Assembly: GCF_963678635.1 (NCBI RefSeq)
Contig: NC_087065.1
Coordinates: forward strand, 41,915,430-41,979,429
DNA: 64,000 nt
From: Symsagittifera roscoffensis
Lineage: Eukaryota > Xenacoelomorpha > Acoela > Convolutidae
Direction of reading: 5' to 3'
Every line of letters begins with the position of its first letter. Within the stretch, counting starts at the first letter, position 1. Below, in pieces: positions 41,219-54,199 of the stretch. The position numbers were made by a program, and so were the translations under genes. The notes below the pieces were generated by a model. It was not told the origin of the DNA. It worked only from the letters and a program-made list of their open reading frames with translations, and did not search any database.

Positions 41219-44200
41219 GGTTTTTTCAGTATGTTTCTTCGAATCGAACCTCAGTAAATAAAACAGTTCGGTACTAATTTTTCTATTTTTAAAAAAAAGT
41301 TTTCGAATCAGTGTTTTTGTCCTATTTTTTTGTCGGCTAGCTGCAGTTCTATTATTTTTTGACGTATCGCAGTTGGTGCATAGCTCCGGTTCGCCTCTGT
41401 TTTATTTTTAAAATGATTCAGGTCGGTTGTGGTGTAAAAGTTAAAAGTTTCAAATCTTAATTGCTGAGGATGTTTTTATGATACGAATTTCTTATGGCAT
41501 GTTTATACCAACGGGGATCTGCTGACATATTGTCGATTTTGTGGTCACTGGTTAAATACTAAGCTCGTTGATTGATAATGGTTGAGCTTTTCTTTGCTTT
41601 TTCTGAAGTTGATTTTTCTTTCAAGGAGGCAATCATTATATCCCAAACTATTCTCTATCGGCACAATCTCATATGTCTATGTTCTATTCGATAGCTTACA
41701 ATGCTATGCTTTGCCGGTGTTAATGTGCTTTTTGCAAAAATGAATGGTTGGCGCTTTTTGTCCTGCTTACGAGGCAACTATTATGTTGACACTTTTATGT
41801 GTTGACCCCTTTTTTAAAAATCGACTGTACTGATTTTCCGAGCACCCAAACACCTTAAAGACCCTATTTTGTTAAAATTTTCTGGGTCTCAAAAAAATTT
41901 GTGAAAAAAATGCGAGATCCTCCTCAAAATTAGTATTTTTGTCGCCATTAGAAAACTTATAGAAATGGTCTGCCGGAAAAGGGAGCGATATTGTAACAAG
42001 GTATCAAAAGTGGGAATTCCGCGTAGTGAAGGGATCTAATCTCTGAATAATCATGCTGTCATTTTTTTCACTCAAGTGTAGTTTGTATTGCTCACAAAAC
42101 TGTTTAATATTCCATGTTTTTGCACTTTAGTAGAGTTAAATCAGCAGAAGATTTATGCTACCTTTAAGTTGATGACACAGCGCAGCCGCAAATAAAAGTG
42201 TTCATATGTTTGGCAACATTTTTTTTTATTGTAAGTGATTTACTTAAGCTGCGTAGCATTATATCTTTTCATCTAATTTTTGAGTGGCGACTTCTTCCTT
42301 GATGAAATAAATAACAAAATTGAAAAGACTTCAAGTTTCCCAGAAAAGCAAAATTGAACGTATCAAAATTTCATTTTTTCAATTTTGTTCGTTACTGGAA
42401 AATTTTGGTTTTCTCGAAATCTGCGTTGCCAAACCTGAAGCTAAGGGCCAGATCGAAAGATTAATTTCTATGGGTATATTCTGCATGAGCTAATTTTTTC
42501 AATTTTAGCAAGGAGTTTGCTATGGATGTAAGAAACCTGTAACGTTTTACCCATTTTTGGACTTTGTTGAATATCCCAACCACGACCGACCGAATTCTGA
42601 AATGATAAAATTAAAAAAAAAAACAGATGTTTTAGTCTTCTCTAGAAATAAACGTGTTTTCAGTACTCTTAATAGGAATCAGCCGTGAACAGGTAACAGT
42701 CCAAATTTTGTTATGTTGACAATTTTTGAAAGTTACGCATTATTTTTCGCATCAGTACCCTTTTTAAATAAAAATACAATACTAAAGGTACCTTCGGATT
42801 AAGCCGGGCCCGTAGTTTTTAAATATCATTAAGCGGCCAGTGTAATTGAAGCTCAAGATCAGGGGTCCGATTCTGGCACATAGCAGAATTTTATTAGTTT
42901 TATTTTTTATTTTTTCACTTTTTGCCCCTTTAACACTTTTTTTGTCCTTATTTCGCTTGTGTTTGCGAAGTGCAGTCTCGCCCCTGTCATGAAGCGTGTG
43001 TTCATTGTTTTTAAAACATCATGTTTTAATCCCCGGTGTACCTCGTTGTTTGAAGGTAATTTTAATTGCCTTGTTTTCTACTATCGTCTTTTTGTAACTC
43101 CTTACCATTTTATCGGGTTTTCAATTAATTTATTTTTTTAACGAATGAAAGCAATCGTATTGTATTCAGATCTTGTGAAAGACAATACCCGTAATTTTGT
43201 CCGTGCTTCATCAAAATTTTTCAATCTGATCGGTTATTTGATCAAAAATGCGCTTAATGTGAGGCGTTTGGATATAATTTTACCAGCGAGAGCAAATGAC
43301 TTGTTATCGGGAACTAGACTTTTTTCCCGTCAACAATTTTTTGCATAAATCTGGAAGATTTTTGGCTGTATTCATTATGGAACCGTATTTACTTCTAAAA
43401 TGTTTTCCACTTGGTCTAGAGGTGAACAGCGTGCGTTTAGATCCAAAATTCTGCTGTTCCATTGAAATCATGATCAATGTTTTTTTGATAAGCATGACAT
43501 AAGAATTTTTCCGTAAATTGAACATCAATCTAGACCAAACTCTTGACAAACATTTATTTCAACATTCTTTTTTTAAAAATGTTTGATTATTTACAGGGTT
43601 CATATCCTTATCTATTCGCTAGTTTGCATTGCATCGAGGCATTAGCGTGTAAAATCCAGATAGCAGCTTCTGGTGCTAAATACTTATTACTCTTGCGATA
43701 AGCAAGTGTATTGTACTCGGTTACTAGCCTTTTCCTTTAAATAACTCGTTCCAGAATGTTCAAAGTTGGAAACGGTAAATTTAGGTTCAGTTTATCTCGA
43801 ATTCAAATTTCTATGAGTCTCCGGGAAAATACAGGCATGGAGAATACGCTTGGGGCGGCAATGGTCCTGTCAATTTAAAAATGACAGGACCTGTTTTATT
43901 TAAACGGGAAATATTTGGTCTCAAAAAATTATCGGCTCATTATTTTCGGCTTTTAATTTGTCGTCTCAGTTGCCACCTCATGTAATTGTTTTTTTTTTGA
44001 TGTACGCTTTTCACATTTATTTCTTGTAAGTGTTTTGATTTACTTGTGTTGTTCGTAATTTCTTGACTTTGTATATTTTTCTTCTTGTTTTTGTTTTGGC
44101 TTCAAACTGTTCTGCGCAAATGAGTTCTGCTTTTTTTTTATCGGCTTAGTGACCTAATTGTGAGTCGTTTTAAGTTAAACATATTATTTATGCTCACTGG

Positions 44201-47200
44201 ATTGCACAAATTGCTAACATATTTATAGAAAAAAGAGCTCAAGTTTTTCAAGGCAACTTTTTTGGCTTTTTTGTGTTTTTTCCGGGCTTGATAGGTTTCG
44301 GGCCCAAATTATATAGGCTTGTAAGCTGAGTTGTAAGCGTTTTCCGCAACATGAACGCTCCCTTTGTTCTGCTGTTGTTCTTTCATTTTACTTTATTGTT
44401 CCGACAAAGTTTTGGCAATTTGGCCTCGTAATAGAGCAAAAAATTTTCGTATATGCGTGTGTTTTGAGGGAAGTGGGACTTTTTAACTTTTTTGGGTTTG
44501 TTATTTTGGGTTTGTTACCGCTCGGTGAAATTTCTTCCGATTCGAGTCCACATTTTTTGTCCTGGCATGTTTTTGTTTCAAAACTAGCCTGATTCGTTTT
44601 GATAGATTTTGTTTTTCGACATTTTCCAATTTTTTGCGACTTTCTGGTTTTGTAGCGCAAGTGTTGCGCAGCTTCGTTTCTGTGTGAAAAATGCTCTCAA
44701 ATAGTCATTGGATATCGCACTTAAGTTTTGAAATTTTATACCTCGGATTCCGATTTCTTAATAGCCTTGAACACAACCTAAAAAGTTAATAGCCTAGAGC
44801 GCAACCTTAATAGCCTAGAACACAACCTTATTCCTGAAAAAAAGTGTTTTTTTTTCTGTTTTAATAATTTTATTGAAAATATACTACACTGCTCCAATCA
44901 CCTTTTCGTGAGAATGCGGTCCCTAGCCAACCTAGAAATCTTTTTACCATTGCGATTAGCAAGGTAATTGCAAGCGGGTACTTGAATTTTTCCGTTGAAC
45001 ACTGCTTTCGCAGGACTCTTCTTTCAAGGACTCCGCAGTTTCTTTTGCTTTAAAAAAATATCTGCTCTTCAAAAATCAATCGTTGGACTTTGGTTTGTAT
45101 GCTTATTTGATTGTTTCGACTTTGGTTACGAAAGTAAAGGAATATTTGTGCTCGGGGTGGGTTTTTTTTCTTCAGACAAATTTCGACTTTTTAACTAGCC
45201 ATTTTTGACGGAATTTTTTTTTATCATTCAAAAGGCATTGTTGTCTTGAGCTTGAATTTGAAAAGATATTTCACCTGTGATCTTTTTTTGTAAAGTTATA
45301 AGGGTTCAAAGATTGCCATTATGGCCAATTTGGGACAATTAACTCGCGATATATTTCGCGCTATTAACGCATAAGCGGAGATTTGGTTCGTCTTAGAAAA
45401 TGCTCCAAATTGGTTGAAGGAAGCTAATTTTCCATAATTGATTTGTTACTAGGAGCGAAATTTATCACTTTGAACTTTATATGGCGTGTGGGGGGATGAT
45501 TTCACAAAAAATCTTAAATTATGTTACAAAAAAAATTTCATGTTTCATTACATATATTTTTTAATGTTATTACTGCTCCATAGACCTAACAGGCAGTCGG
45601 AACATTCAGGGCTTCGCCCTGATACGAGCAGTCTCGTTGGCTTTCTTACCGACTCACAGTGTCATGAAGATGTCATGGATTAGTAAGATGGGATATCTTG
45701 TTAACTATTTCCTCCCCAATATAACAAGGTACAAAATTTGTATACGCTTAACTGTTCAATGTTCAATTCTTTTTTATAGGGCGGATGGGGATTCGTTACA
45801 AGGTATTATAGAGGGGAAAATAGTTAACAAGATCCGTAAGATGTACCATGGATGGATATTATGGAATTTGATGGATTGTCGTGCAGTGAAATTAAGAATT
45901 TGATTTATTTAGAGCTTGAAGATACAAAGCGAGGGATTTGGTTAAAAGTTTGTTGATTGCTTTGTCGCGTCTTCGTATAGACGAGTCATGGTGAATCTTT
46001 TTTTTCTAAATAAAGACCAGAATAAGGACCAAACTGTAAACAAAAGAATTTGGATCTACTTAACAATCGCCCTCCCTTTGGTATCTACTATAGAATTGCC
46101 ACCCCTATTAATAAAAGAAGTAAATTAGCGCTAGAGCTTTGTAATGAGAAACCTAATTTTGCTGCTATCTGATTGGTCAAAAGTGCGTTATTTTAATCTA
46201 CTTAACAACTGTCCCCCCCCCCGTTTCTTAAAAGGGGGGCAATTGCTAAGTAGATCGGAAAAATTTTGCGGCAATAGAAGCGTTTTTTTTTTGTGATCGA
46301 AATTTTGCATTTTTTTTAATCATTTTTTCCGAAGATCTCAAAGAAGAAAAAGAGAAAATCGTCATGAAGAATGTCATGTAGATCATGGAGAAAGTTCGTC
46401 AGAAACTTGATGCGAACCTGAATTATGTGGCAACGAATCAATCATTAACAAAAACAATTATTGAATCGTGGGGGTCAATCAACCATTTGCGCTAAATTAA
46501 TTAGTTAGCAGTTATTTTTTCCGCCACTCGATTCTGTATTGCGATCTTGCATGAAAAAGGCAAACACTGAGCGAAGCGAAACTAATCAAATTCAAAGGTG
46601 CAATTTTGGAACATTTCTTACATCGGGTCTAGTCAACAATTTAACCAAATTTCAACCTCAACTACCCTCATTAGCCTTTAATTTATGTAAATAAGTCCGT
46701 GTTACAAACTCCACTGAATGGGAATTTATTTCATCTTTAATGACCCGTGGGCATTCTTCAACTTTGCTTCAATTATCGTCTGAATCTGGCTCAAGTCTTC
46801 TAAGCGGCCATGGGAAAGTAGAGAGGCGTATAGAAGCAGACAATTATAAATGCAAACTAGTCTAGAGGCAGACCTATTTTGCTAACAAAGCTTTTATTTA
46901 TCAGCTTAAGCCCCTTAAAACGCAAGAGAAAATTGCCCTGTTTGATTGGCGAGTAAAATAGGATGGATCACAAATGGTATTTGGGAGTGAGGGTTGAGGA
47001 TTTGAACTTTTAAAACTCTTTGTTTCATTGATCTGATTCTTTTTTCCTGTCTTCAAATATGTTTGAATTCGTTTAAGAGAAAGTTTTATGACAAACAAAG
47101 CTGCTTTACACTGCAAGGAGTACAATTTAAATTTTGTTTCTTCAAAAGTTTTGATAATTGAGTTGAAAGAATTTTCTGCTGGCTTAGTTGTCCGCTGCTT

Positions 47201-48632
47201 AATACGTGATCCACAGGTGTTTGCTTTTATCCCAATTTTTTGTTCAAATCCGCCCTTTGTGTAGAAATTTAATTAAAAGTTTTTCGGCGTGAAATATCTT
47301 TGCTTCGATAGTGAAATAGTCAAATGTGTTCATCGATAAATCTTCAAATTCGGACCAAGCTTCTGGCTTTGTACAGGTCACGGCTACTAAAATGCGCGAT
47401 ATTTTTTAAAGTTCCCCTTGCAAGTCTTAAAGCACAATTTAGGCTGCGGATTTTTATTTTTGCACTCAAATTAATAAAGTAATAATAAAAAATAGAAATA
47501 TAATATTAAGTTGCTAGAATCTGATTGGTTGGTTCAAATTGAAAACGACTGCAACGCCTCATCAAAACTCAACCTGCGTCAAATTTTCACAGCTCCTGTT
47601 TTAACCTGTATTTTAGGTGAGGTCGCATTTGTACCAAGATTCATTAAATTTCTCGCATTCTGATTGATCGAATCGTGATCCAACGAATTGTTAACTCAAT
47701 TTTCTGTTCAAACAGCATAAAATTAACCAGCAGAATAATGACCGCCGCAGTCGCACCAAAGTGTTGCGAGCTTGCCAACAGAAGCTTGCCAACGTGTTGT
47801 GAGCTTGCCAACAAAATTAAAGCCGGTTATTGCCGCGAAGCGACGACGCGCGCGTAGCGGTCCCATGGACTACCTTAAACCAAAAGCTTAAAATATTCGG
47901 CTGAGTAATCGTTTGGCCAATTGAATATTTTTGGTACTAAAGCGATTAATTTTACAAATGGGACTGATTTTTCATTTCGGATCTTCTGAATACCCACCCT
48001 CCTCAATTTTGCAACCAATCTGCATACCTTAATTTGAGTGTTAAATTATTCGCCCTTCCACATCGAAACATTAAGCTACAAAGCCTACATTTTAAAAGTC
48101 TGATAACATCTGTCTGGCAAAGTTTGAATCTGGCAACGCATCGGCGTAAGAGCCTTGATCAATGTTTGAACTGTTATGTAGGTCTCTGAAAACAATTCTT
48201 TCTAATATAATAATAAATTGTTTCCAAGTGAAATCGTCACACGTACAGAATTACAAATAAAAAATGTTGTAGAAAAACAAGGAAGGAGGCAAATACAGAT
48301 TTATTATAGTTTAATTACAAAACAACCTTTTTATCAGATCACTATTAGCTTGAGTATAGTTATCTAAAAATTTATGCTTGAAGTTGTTGAGTTCCAGGTT
48401 AGTACGATTTTTTTGTTTTTCTGTAAAATTAGAAAACAAAAAAGAGCAAACTGTTGACGAGTACTCGCGTTCTGGTGGCAATCGACGGCTTTGATGCAAA
48501 CTTTGATTGTATTACGACAGCTCTCGCTTTATTTTTTGTTGAAATTTTTTGTTACGTTTCTTTACTAATTAGTTCTTGTAAAATTTCAGATTGCCATTCA
48601 ACCCGTTTTACTTAGCACAAAACTTTCCACAG
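41219..48632. repeat. 7.41-kb tandem duplication, copy 2
   Basis: A direct copy of 33868-41219, offset 7351 bp at its start and 7413 bp at its end. The difference comes from small insertions, for example about 20 bp near 43400 (TTACTTCTAAAATGTTTTCC) and near 47175 (GGCTTAGTTGTCCGCTG). It ends at TTTCCACAG, where the LINE fragment begins. Confidence 0.93.
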
Positions 48633-48639
48633 TTCATAA

Positions 48640-49500
48640 ATATGGGCTGTAATTTTTTAAAAGAAAAGTTTTATTTTGTGTTATAAATTTAATTCATTCT
48701 AATTTTTTGGTAACATATGGTTTTTATAAGACGTTTCTGGAGCATTCTTAGGTGTTTCAATTTGGTTCTATCAGTTGACGCGTGAGTGAGGTCTCCATGT
48801 TGTAAAATTGGCTGAATAAAATTTAATAGGCCAAAAGAGGCTGTTTTTTGTCAAAATTTTTCTCAGTCTAAAAAATCCCATAGTACCTGCTTACTCTTTT
48901 TTCAAAAAGAAATTATGTGGTTTTCGATGGTTAAGTTTCTATATAAAGTAATTGTGAGATAATTTAATATTTTGAGTTAAACTATTTTTTCACCACTAAT
49001 TGTTGTATCTTTAGAATGTTTAACAGCTGATTATTTTTTTAAACAAAAAGTTTAGTTTTGGTTTTTTCTGTGTTAGGTGTTAGTTTATTGCTTGCTAACG
49101 AAACATTAGTTTCGTTTAATACTTCTTGATGACCTGCTCTCAGAATATTTAATGAAGAGATTCTTTTGATGACTGTATCATCCGCATAGAGTAACATGTT
49201 ACTAACTTGTCGAGGACAATTCCTTTTTTTCTATATCATTTATATATAAGATGAATAGAAGTGGGCCCAGTATTGATCCCAGTGGTGCACCACATTTTAT
49301 TCCTTCAACTTCTAATTTTTGTCTCGAGAAGTACACACATATTATTTTCTGTTTGCTAAATACGATTTCAATAATTTAAAAATAGGCCACGTAAGTCCGT
49401 ATGACTCGCATTTATCCAGCAAAATACTATGGTCGACAGTGTCAAAAGTTTTTTCAGGTCTATGAATGTGCTTTGAGTTAAGATCGTTGGATCATTTTTT
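48640..49500 (-). pseudogene. LINE reverse transcriptase fragment
   Basis: On the - strand, from about 49490 down, there are pieces of a non-LTR retrotransposon reverse transcriptase in order: TFDTVDHSILLDKCESYGL (motif A), GAPLGSILGPLLFILYINDI (motif B region), NMLLYADDTVIKRIS with the catalytic YADD (49170-49200), NKLTPNTEKTKTKLFV, and the C-terminal PILQHGDLTHASTDRTKLKH with LQKRLIK near 48730-48800. At least two frameshifts and several stops are present. The style is CR1/Jockey-like. The 5' part of the element is missing, and its 3' end abuts the 7.4-kb duplication. Confidence 0.85.
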
Positions 49501-50900
49501 CTTCGTTACCGATGCTTGCTAGCTCTGAAAAGTTCAGGAAGTTTAATGAAAACCTAAAATGATCATCATGAGTCTCCGATAACCTGAGCCCTAGATTCAT
49601 GACACACTTTATCCCTGAATTTTTTTGACTCAGTGCTTAAAACTCGGTTAGTTTTCAATGATCCAGTTCTATGCAATCTAATAAAGTATTTGTTTCACAG
49701 TTCTGCCAATAAGATTATCACGAGATACTGCTGCATCAGAACTTTTATACAGTTTCACTCGTAAATTTATAACGTAAAATGATTAAAAGTTTGCTCGTAC
49801 AGCAATTTACATGCGGCAAATGTAGTTAAAGTTACTTTAACTCATCGGGCCGGCACGTTGGTTTGCAGTTGAGAGCATTAAAAATCCGGTCTAACAGTTT
49901 TCAAATAAATCTAATTTGTATTTGGAAAAGAGCTGTAATGATCGCTGCTGTGTTAACTCCGGTTTTCTCTAATTCTTATCTCGATTATCTCAAAAATCTG
50001 TTATTTTTGAATTTTAAGCACAAAATTTAACAGGAGTTCATGGAGTCTTTTCACAAAATGTAATAGGTGTTCATCAATTTTTTGTGTTTTGCGGATTTTT
50101 AAAAGCAAATACTGTCGCCACAAAGAAATTTTGAACAAATGGGTTTTACGAATCAAATTGCAGATCCTTCACTTCAGTCAGGAATTCAGCTGCGACTAAA
50201 AATCTCGAAAATATTTCTCCCCTATCTGGCGTTGGAATTCTTATATTGAGCATTAGACTGTAAAGACTAACAAAGTGAGGCCCGAAAAAGTATAATCAAC
50301 ACTTAGTTCAATGTATTTTTAATTTTTATTTAATTTTTTTAAATACTTAATTTGGTGTTGGCAGTTTTCTGTTTGACATACTCAACAACCTGACATTTGT
50401 CCTTTGAACTAATTTTCGGATTGGATAGAAGTTTTGACTTAGGGTAAGTTTATTTAATGCAAAAAATTAAAGAAAGAAGACTAGAATTTGAAAAAGTGTT
50501 TTTTTTCGGCCATGCTTTGGATTGCAAAAATTATCTCAGCGTCGAGAGAAATGAGCGAGTCTTTTAGTTCTCCAGACGTTGTACTGCAATATGCTACAAT
50601 CATTTACAAACTTACAATAAATTTTAAAGAAGGTTTTTGAAAAGCCCCAAATTGCACAATAATAAGTTTTTTGCATTTTTGGCGCATAACTTTTTAGCGA
50701 AATTGGGTCTTTCTTGTGTTTTGGCGCACGTCCCAAAATCCAAAAAGAAAAATTTTTAAAAAAAAGTTCAAGCAATGTTACGAAAAACCACTTTTCAGCA
50801 ATATATTTTGTGCGACTGTAAAAAAGCCGGTTATGGGTGCGAACTAATTACTAGTTGTCTCGAATGATTATCCCGAGCTTCCTCAAAAATGATTTTTTTT
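49501..50900. other. Non-coding stretch, nothing recognised
   Basis: AT-rich, with no gene-like frame or repeat that I could pair within the window. The 5' continuation of the LINE could reach about 49.6 kb but is unreadable. Confidence 0.4.
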
Positions 50901-50929
50901 GACATTTCAGGTCTAATGATAGTAACAAT

Positions 50930-52900
50930 TACGGAGTGTCTGTCTGTGTTCGGATGTTTTTTATTGCAAAAGCAGGCGCCACAAGAAAAAGCTCAACAAG
51001 TTCTTCTGATATGTCTTTTTGAAACTTCGTCAGTCCTTATTCGAGCTGCATGGCATTTAGACTTCTCAAAAAATTTTAGTCATGCGCTACCGTTGATAAT
51101 TTTATATTGAGCAGTAGACTGTATAAACCAATCAAAGCGACATCCCAAAAACGAAATTCAAAACTGTATTCTCAATGGCTCTTCAATGTTTTTTTTTTTA
51201 AATTGAAAAAAAAACACTCGGTTAGGTGGTAATATTTTCCGTTCTATGGGCAGCCTGATACTGGCTGTTGTAACCATCCTAACAATTTCAAGATCTTTTG
51301 GTCTGCCTTGTGTTTCTTGCTCAAAATCAGTTACTGTAAAAAACGTCTTAAGTGGAATGAAAATTATTTCGAAGCGTTTTGTCTCATGCATCGGTTTTCA
51401 AAGCAAAATTTTCTCAGCGTTAAATTACCGATTACCGTTTTTAGATGTACTTGTTGCGGGAAGTTGGAATGTATCCTTTGAACAAAAAGTTTCCAAATGG
51501 TTTAATTCAGAGTTTTTGAAGTACCCCAAAGTGTCCTAAGCAACGTTTTTGGTTTTTTAAAATTTTGAGAACGTTTTTTTTTGACAGGTGGGGTATTTTA
51601 CATTTTTATTTTGCTTTGATAAAACTCATAAAATCAAGTTGGTTGAGATTAGACAATTGTTTCAAATATTTTGAAAAAATGGGAAGGAGTTTCGACCTAG
51701 CTTGTGTTTTTTGTTGACAGTTGTAACAATTACAGAAACTGAATGTCAGGTAGCCAGTCGAAAGTTATCATTTTTGATTCATTTTGATCGTTTCGATTTA
51801 CAAATAAGATTGTTTTCCGGTTTTCTGACGTAATTTTTCTAGAAGTTGAAAGTGTTTTCAATAAATCTCCAACTTTTAAATTAACTTTGTTAGACTTTTC
51901 ACTTTCTCTAGCTAACTTTGACCAATTTTTAAGCCAATTTTTTGCCCGCCATGAGCAAGTTGATCCACTTTTTTCCGGTACTTTTTACTACTTAGTTTTT
52001 TTTGGCCGACCGAATCTTAAAATTTTTTACGGTGCCTGGTAGTCTCAGTGTTAATAATCAATTTTTCTTTTTATCCCTTTGATCCCCTCTTTCCAGCTCT
52101 GATTATGCATAACTCAGAGATTTTTGTTCCGCTAAAAATATGATGTCTTAGAAACTTTGCAGTAATGATTCAGTGACAAGTCAGAGCCAAATTAAAAACA
52201 CATTCTTCAAATAAAATAAATTTCTCAAATTGTACCAGTGTATCAGTTTGTAGCCCTTAAAAATTCAAATTAGGAGAGAGTAAGTAGCGCATAGGCAATA
52301 GATATGCCTACTCTGCTGAATTTTTTGGGGTTAGAGCATCACTAGGCTCCTTGTTTTTCGATTATTTTGATAGGTGAAGTAGCAGCACTAATTGACCGTT
52401 TGATTATCGCGGAAACACCGCTGTTTTTTTTTAATTTTTTATTACTTCCGAAATATGTGCTATAAGTTTGCCGAAGTGTGAAATACAATTGCTTAATCGT
52501 GAATTTTGAATGCTGGTTTTAAAGTTTTCAGCGCTGATTTCCAGTGAGGCATCAATTCTTTTCAGGAAACACTTTTCAAAAAGCGCTCTCATCTAATTTT
52601 TAGCCTGCTTTTGTTTCAAAAACTCGGCACAGATAAAATTGGCTAAATAGGGTCTGTATATCTATTTTTTTACTTAAGTTCGGAAAATCAATTTTGTCGA
52701 ATTGGAAAATTGTCGAAAAAATTTTAGTATAATAATTTTTGAAAATTCGGCCCAACTTCCTCCGTAAAGTTTCTAGGTCCGACGTCTGCTAAAAAGGCAA
52801 TTAGTGTGTTAACCAGATATTACAGATACGATCAATCTTTCAGGGCTTCTAGTATAGCTTGAAAGACAAAGTGGCAAGTCTTTGTCTGTTTGCCGACGGC
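50930..52900. repeat. Diverged direct repeat, left copy
   Basis: It pairs in the same order with about 59520-61200. Shared anchors are TTCGGATGTTTTTTAT / TTCAGATGTTTTTTAT, CTTTTTGAAACTTCG / CTTTGAAACTTC, AAATTTCTCAAATTGTACCA, AAGTAGCGCATAGG and GGGGTTAGAGCATCA. Similarity is patchy. A 97-codon frame at 51246-51539 lies inside it and is not conserved in the right copy. Confidence 0.7.
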
Positions 52901-52989
52901 AGAAAATAAGTGAGTTGTAAGACTTTTTTGCGTGCTTAGTTTTCGGCTGCTAGGTACGTTATCCAGCAGGGGTTCATTTTCATCCCAGA

Positions 52990-53402
52990 TATTTCTTCCA
53001 TGTCCACTGTTTGCTTAAAAGGCAATTATATAGCTGAATAGGAGTTTTTTTTTGCCTGAAATAACTTTGCTTCCATTGTGAAATAGTCAAATGTGTTCAT
53101 ATAAAAATCTTCATTGTTGCATTTCAACCAGATTCAAACGCATACTCAGACATAGCTTCTGGCTTTGAGTATTTCACGTCTGCTAAAACAGAAAAATGTT
53201 TGCTAATTTTCACAATTTTATAAAACTTCAAGCACTTTTCAAGCAGAGGAAATTTTATTAGCTCTCAAATCATTAAATTGTAAAATCACAAACAAAAAAT
53301 GAAATCGCTGGAATCTGATTTATTCCCATTGAGAACGACTGCAACGCCTCAGCAAAGGTCAAACTACATCAACTTTTCATAGCTCTTGCTCTAGCCTGAT
53401 TC
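52990..53402. repeat. Old copy of part of the 7.4-kb unit, left of LTR element
   Basis: GAAATAGTCAAATGTGTTCA, TAGCTTCTGGCTTTG, GAGAACGACTGCAACGCCTC and AGCAAAGGTCAA match about 39875-40205 of the duplication unit in order. The matching continues on the far side of the LTR element at 59237. Confidence 0.7.
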
Positions 53403-53406
53403 TTAG

Positions 53407-53811
53407 TGGAACCAGATATAAACTATATTTATTCTTTGGTTATAAATCGGATATTTTATCACTATAAAATATTTAATATTAACCAATCACAATCCATCTA
53501 ACTAACAACTCACTTATTTGTAAGTGCTGAAGTTACTAGTAATTTCAGCACCAGAGCAATTTGAATTAAACTTAGAATACAGTTGTTCTTACTCTGGAAC
53601 TAACTCGCATAAGCCAGTATACTCTAGATCTATTGAGCCTAGCAGAGACTAGTTAAACACCCTGAGACTAGTAGATATAAGAGTAAGATTAGGATCGGTA
53701 TTAGACTAAGAAGTTGCACGAATCTATCCGGCCGAAAATAAGATTGCGTGACGAGCAGACGGTGTACCCTATCCGAAATTACTCTATGAGTTGGAGATCC
53801 ATCTTAACTCA
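53407..53811 (+). repeat. Left LTR
   Basis: 405 bp, TG...CA ends, same length as the right LTR. It includes the diagnostic CTGGAACTAACTCGCATAAG and TGACGAGCAGACGGTGTACC. Confidence 0.93.
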
Positions 53812-53813
53812 TC

Positions 53814-53831
53814 TGGTGCGACCAAAAAGTC
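53814..53831 (+). other. Primer-binding-site candidate
   Basis: TGGTGCGACCAAAAAGTC starts 2 bp after the left LTR. A TGG start is expected for pairing with a tRNA 3' CCA. I could not assign the tRNA. Confidence 0.55.
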
Positions 53832-53903
53832 TCGAACAGACCTTAACTAACCTAGATTTAGAAAAAATAGATTAGAATTAGACAAATACAACATTTAAAA
53901 AAA

Positions 53904-54161
53904 ATGTTAAGTGACAAAAATTTAGTAGAAATGTCTCCACGACTCAATAGATCAGAGCCAATTTTCCGAATAAAACGAGAACTACCCAGTATTGGAAGAA
54001 GACCTCGGACAAGAGACGATCTACGACTACAAAGAAACTTACCTTTAAGTTTCATGGTTGTACGGCAAAAGCCAACTCAAACTTTTATATTTAGAATACT
54101 TCCAGCAGTAAATTCAAATTTTCATTTATTGACATATTATTTGAAGAATTATCTTCAATAA
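53904..54161 (+). pseudogene. Possible gag start remnant
   Basis: An 85-codon frame just inside the left LTR, Arg-rich (SPRLNRSEP, GRRPRTRDDLRL). Its position fits a gag N-terminus, but no capsid or zinc-knuckle motif is visible. Weakly supported. Confidence 0.25.
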
Positions 54162-54199
54162 ACTTTCATGGCGCTCAACCTATTAGTTATACAATAACG

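Larger units (their letters stand above)
33868..41219. repeat. 7.35-kb tandem duplication, copy 1
   Basis: It starts at GGTTTTTTCAGTATGTTTCT (33868) and runs to TTGCACAAAACTTTCCACAG (41219), where the same start sequence resumes. Copy 2 follows directly. By eye the copies differ by a few percent plus small indels. There is no gene in either copy, only nested repeats listed separately. Short frames conserved between the copies reflect recent duplication and not selection. Confidence 0.93.

Noticed and set aside
33868-48632. Treating the 7.4-kb units as an LTR or viral element
   Set aside because: No terminal repeats, primer site or polymerase motifs in the unit. It is a tandem segmental duplication of repeat-rich DNA.
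51246-51539. 97-codon + strand frame with a hydrophobic start
   Set aside because: It lies inside a diverged repeat, and the matching region of the right copy (near 59.8 kb) does not keep the frame.
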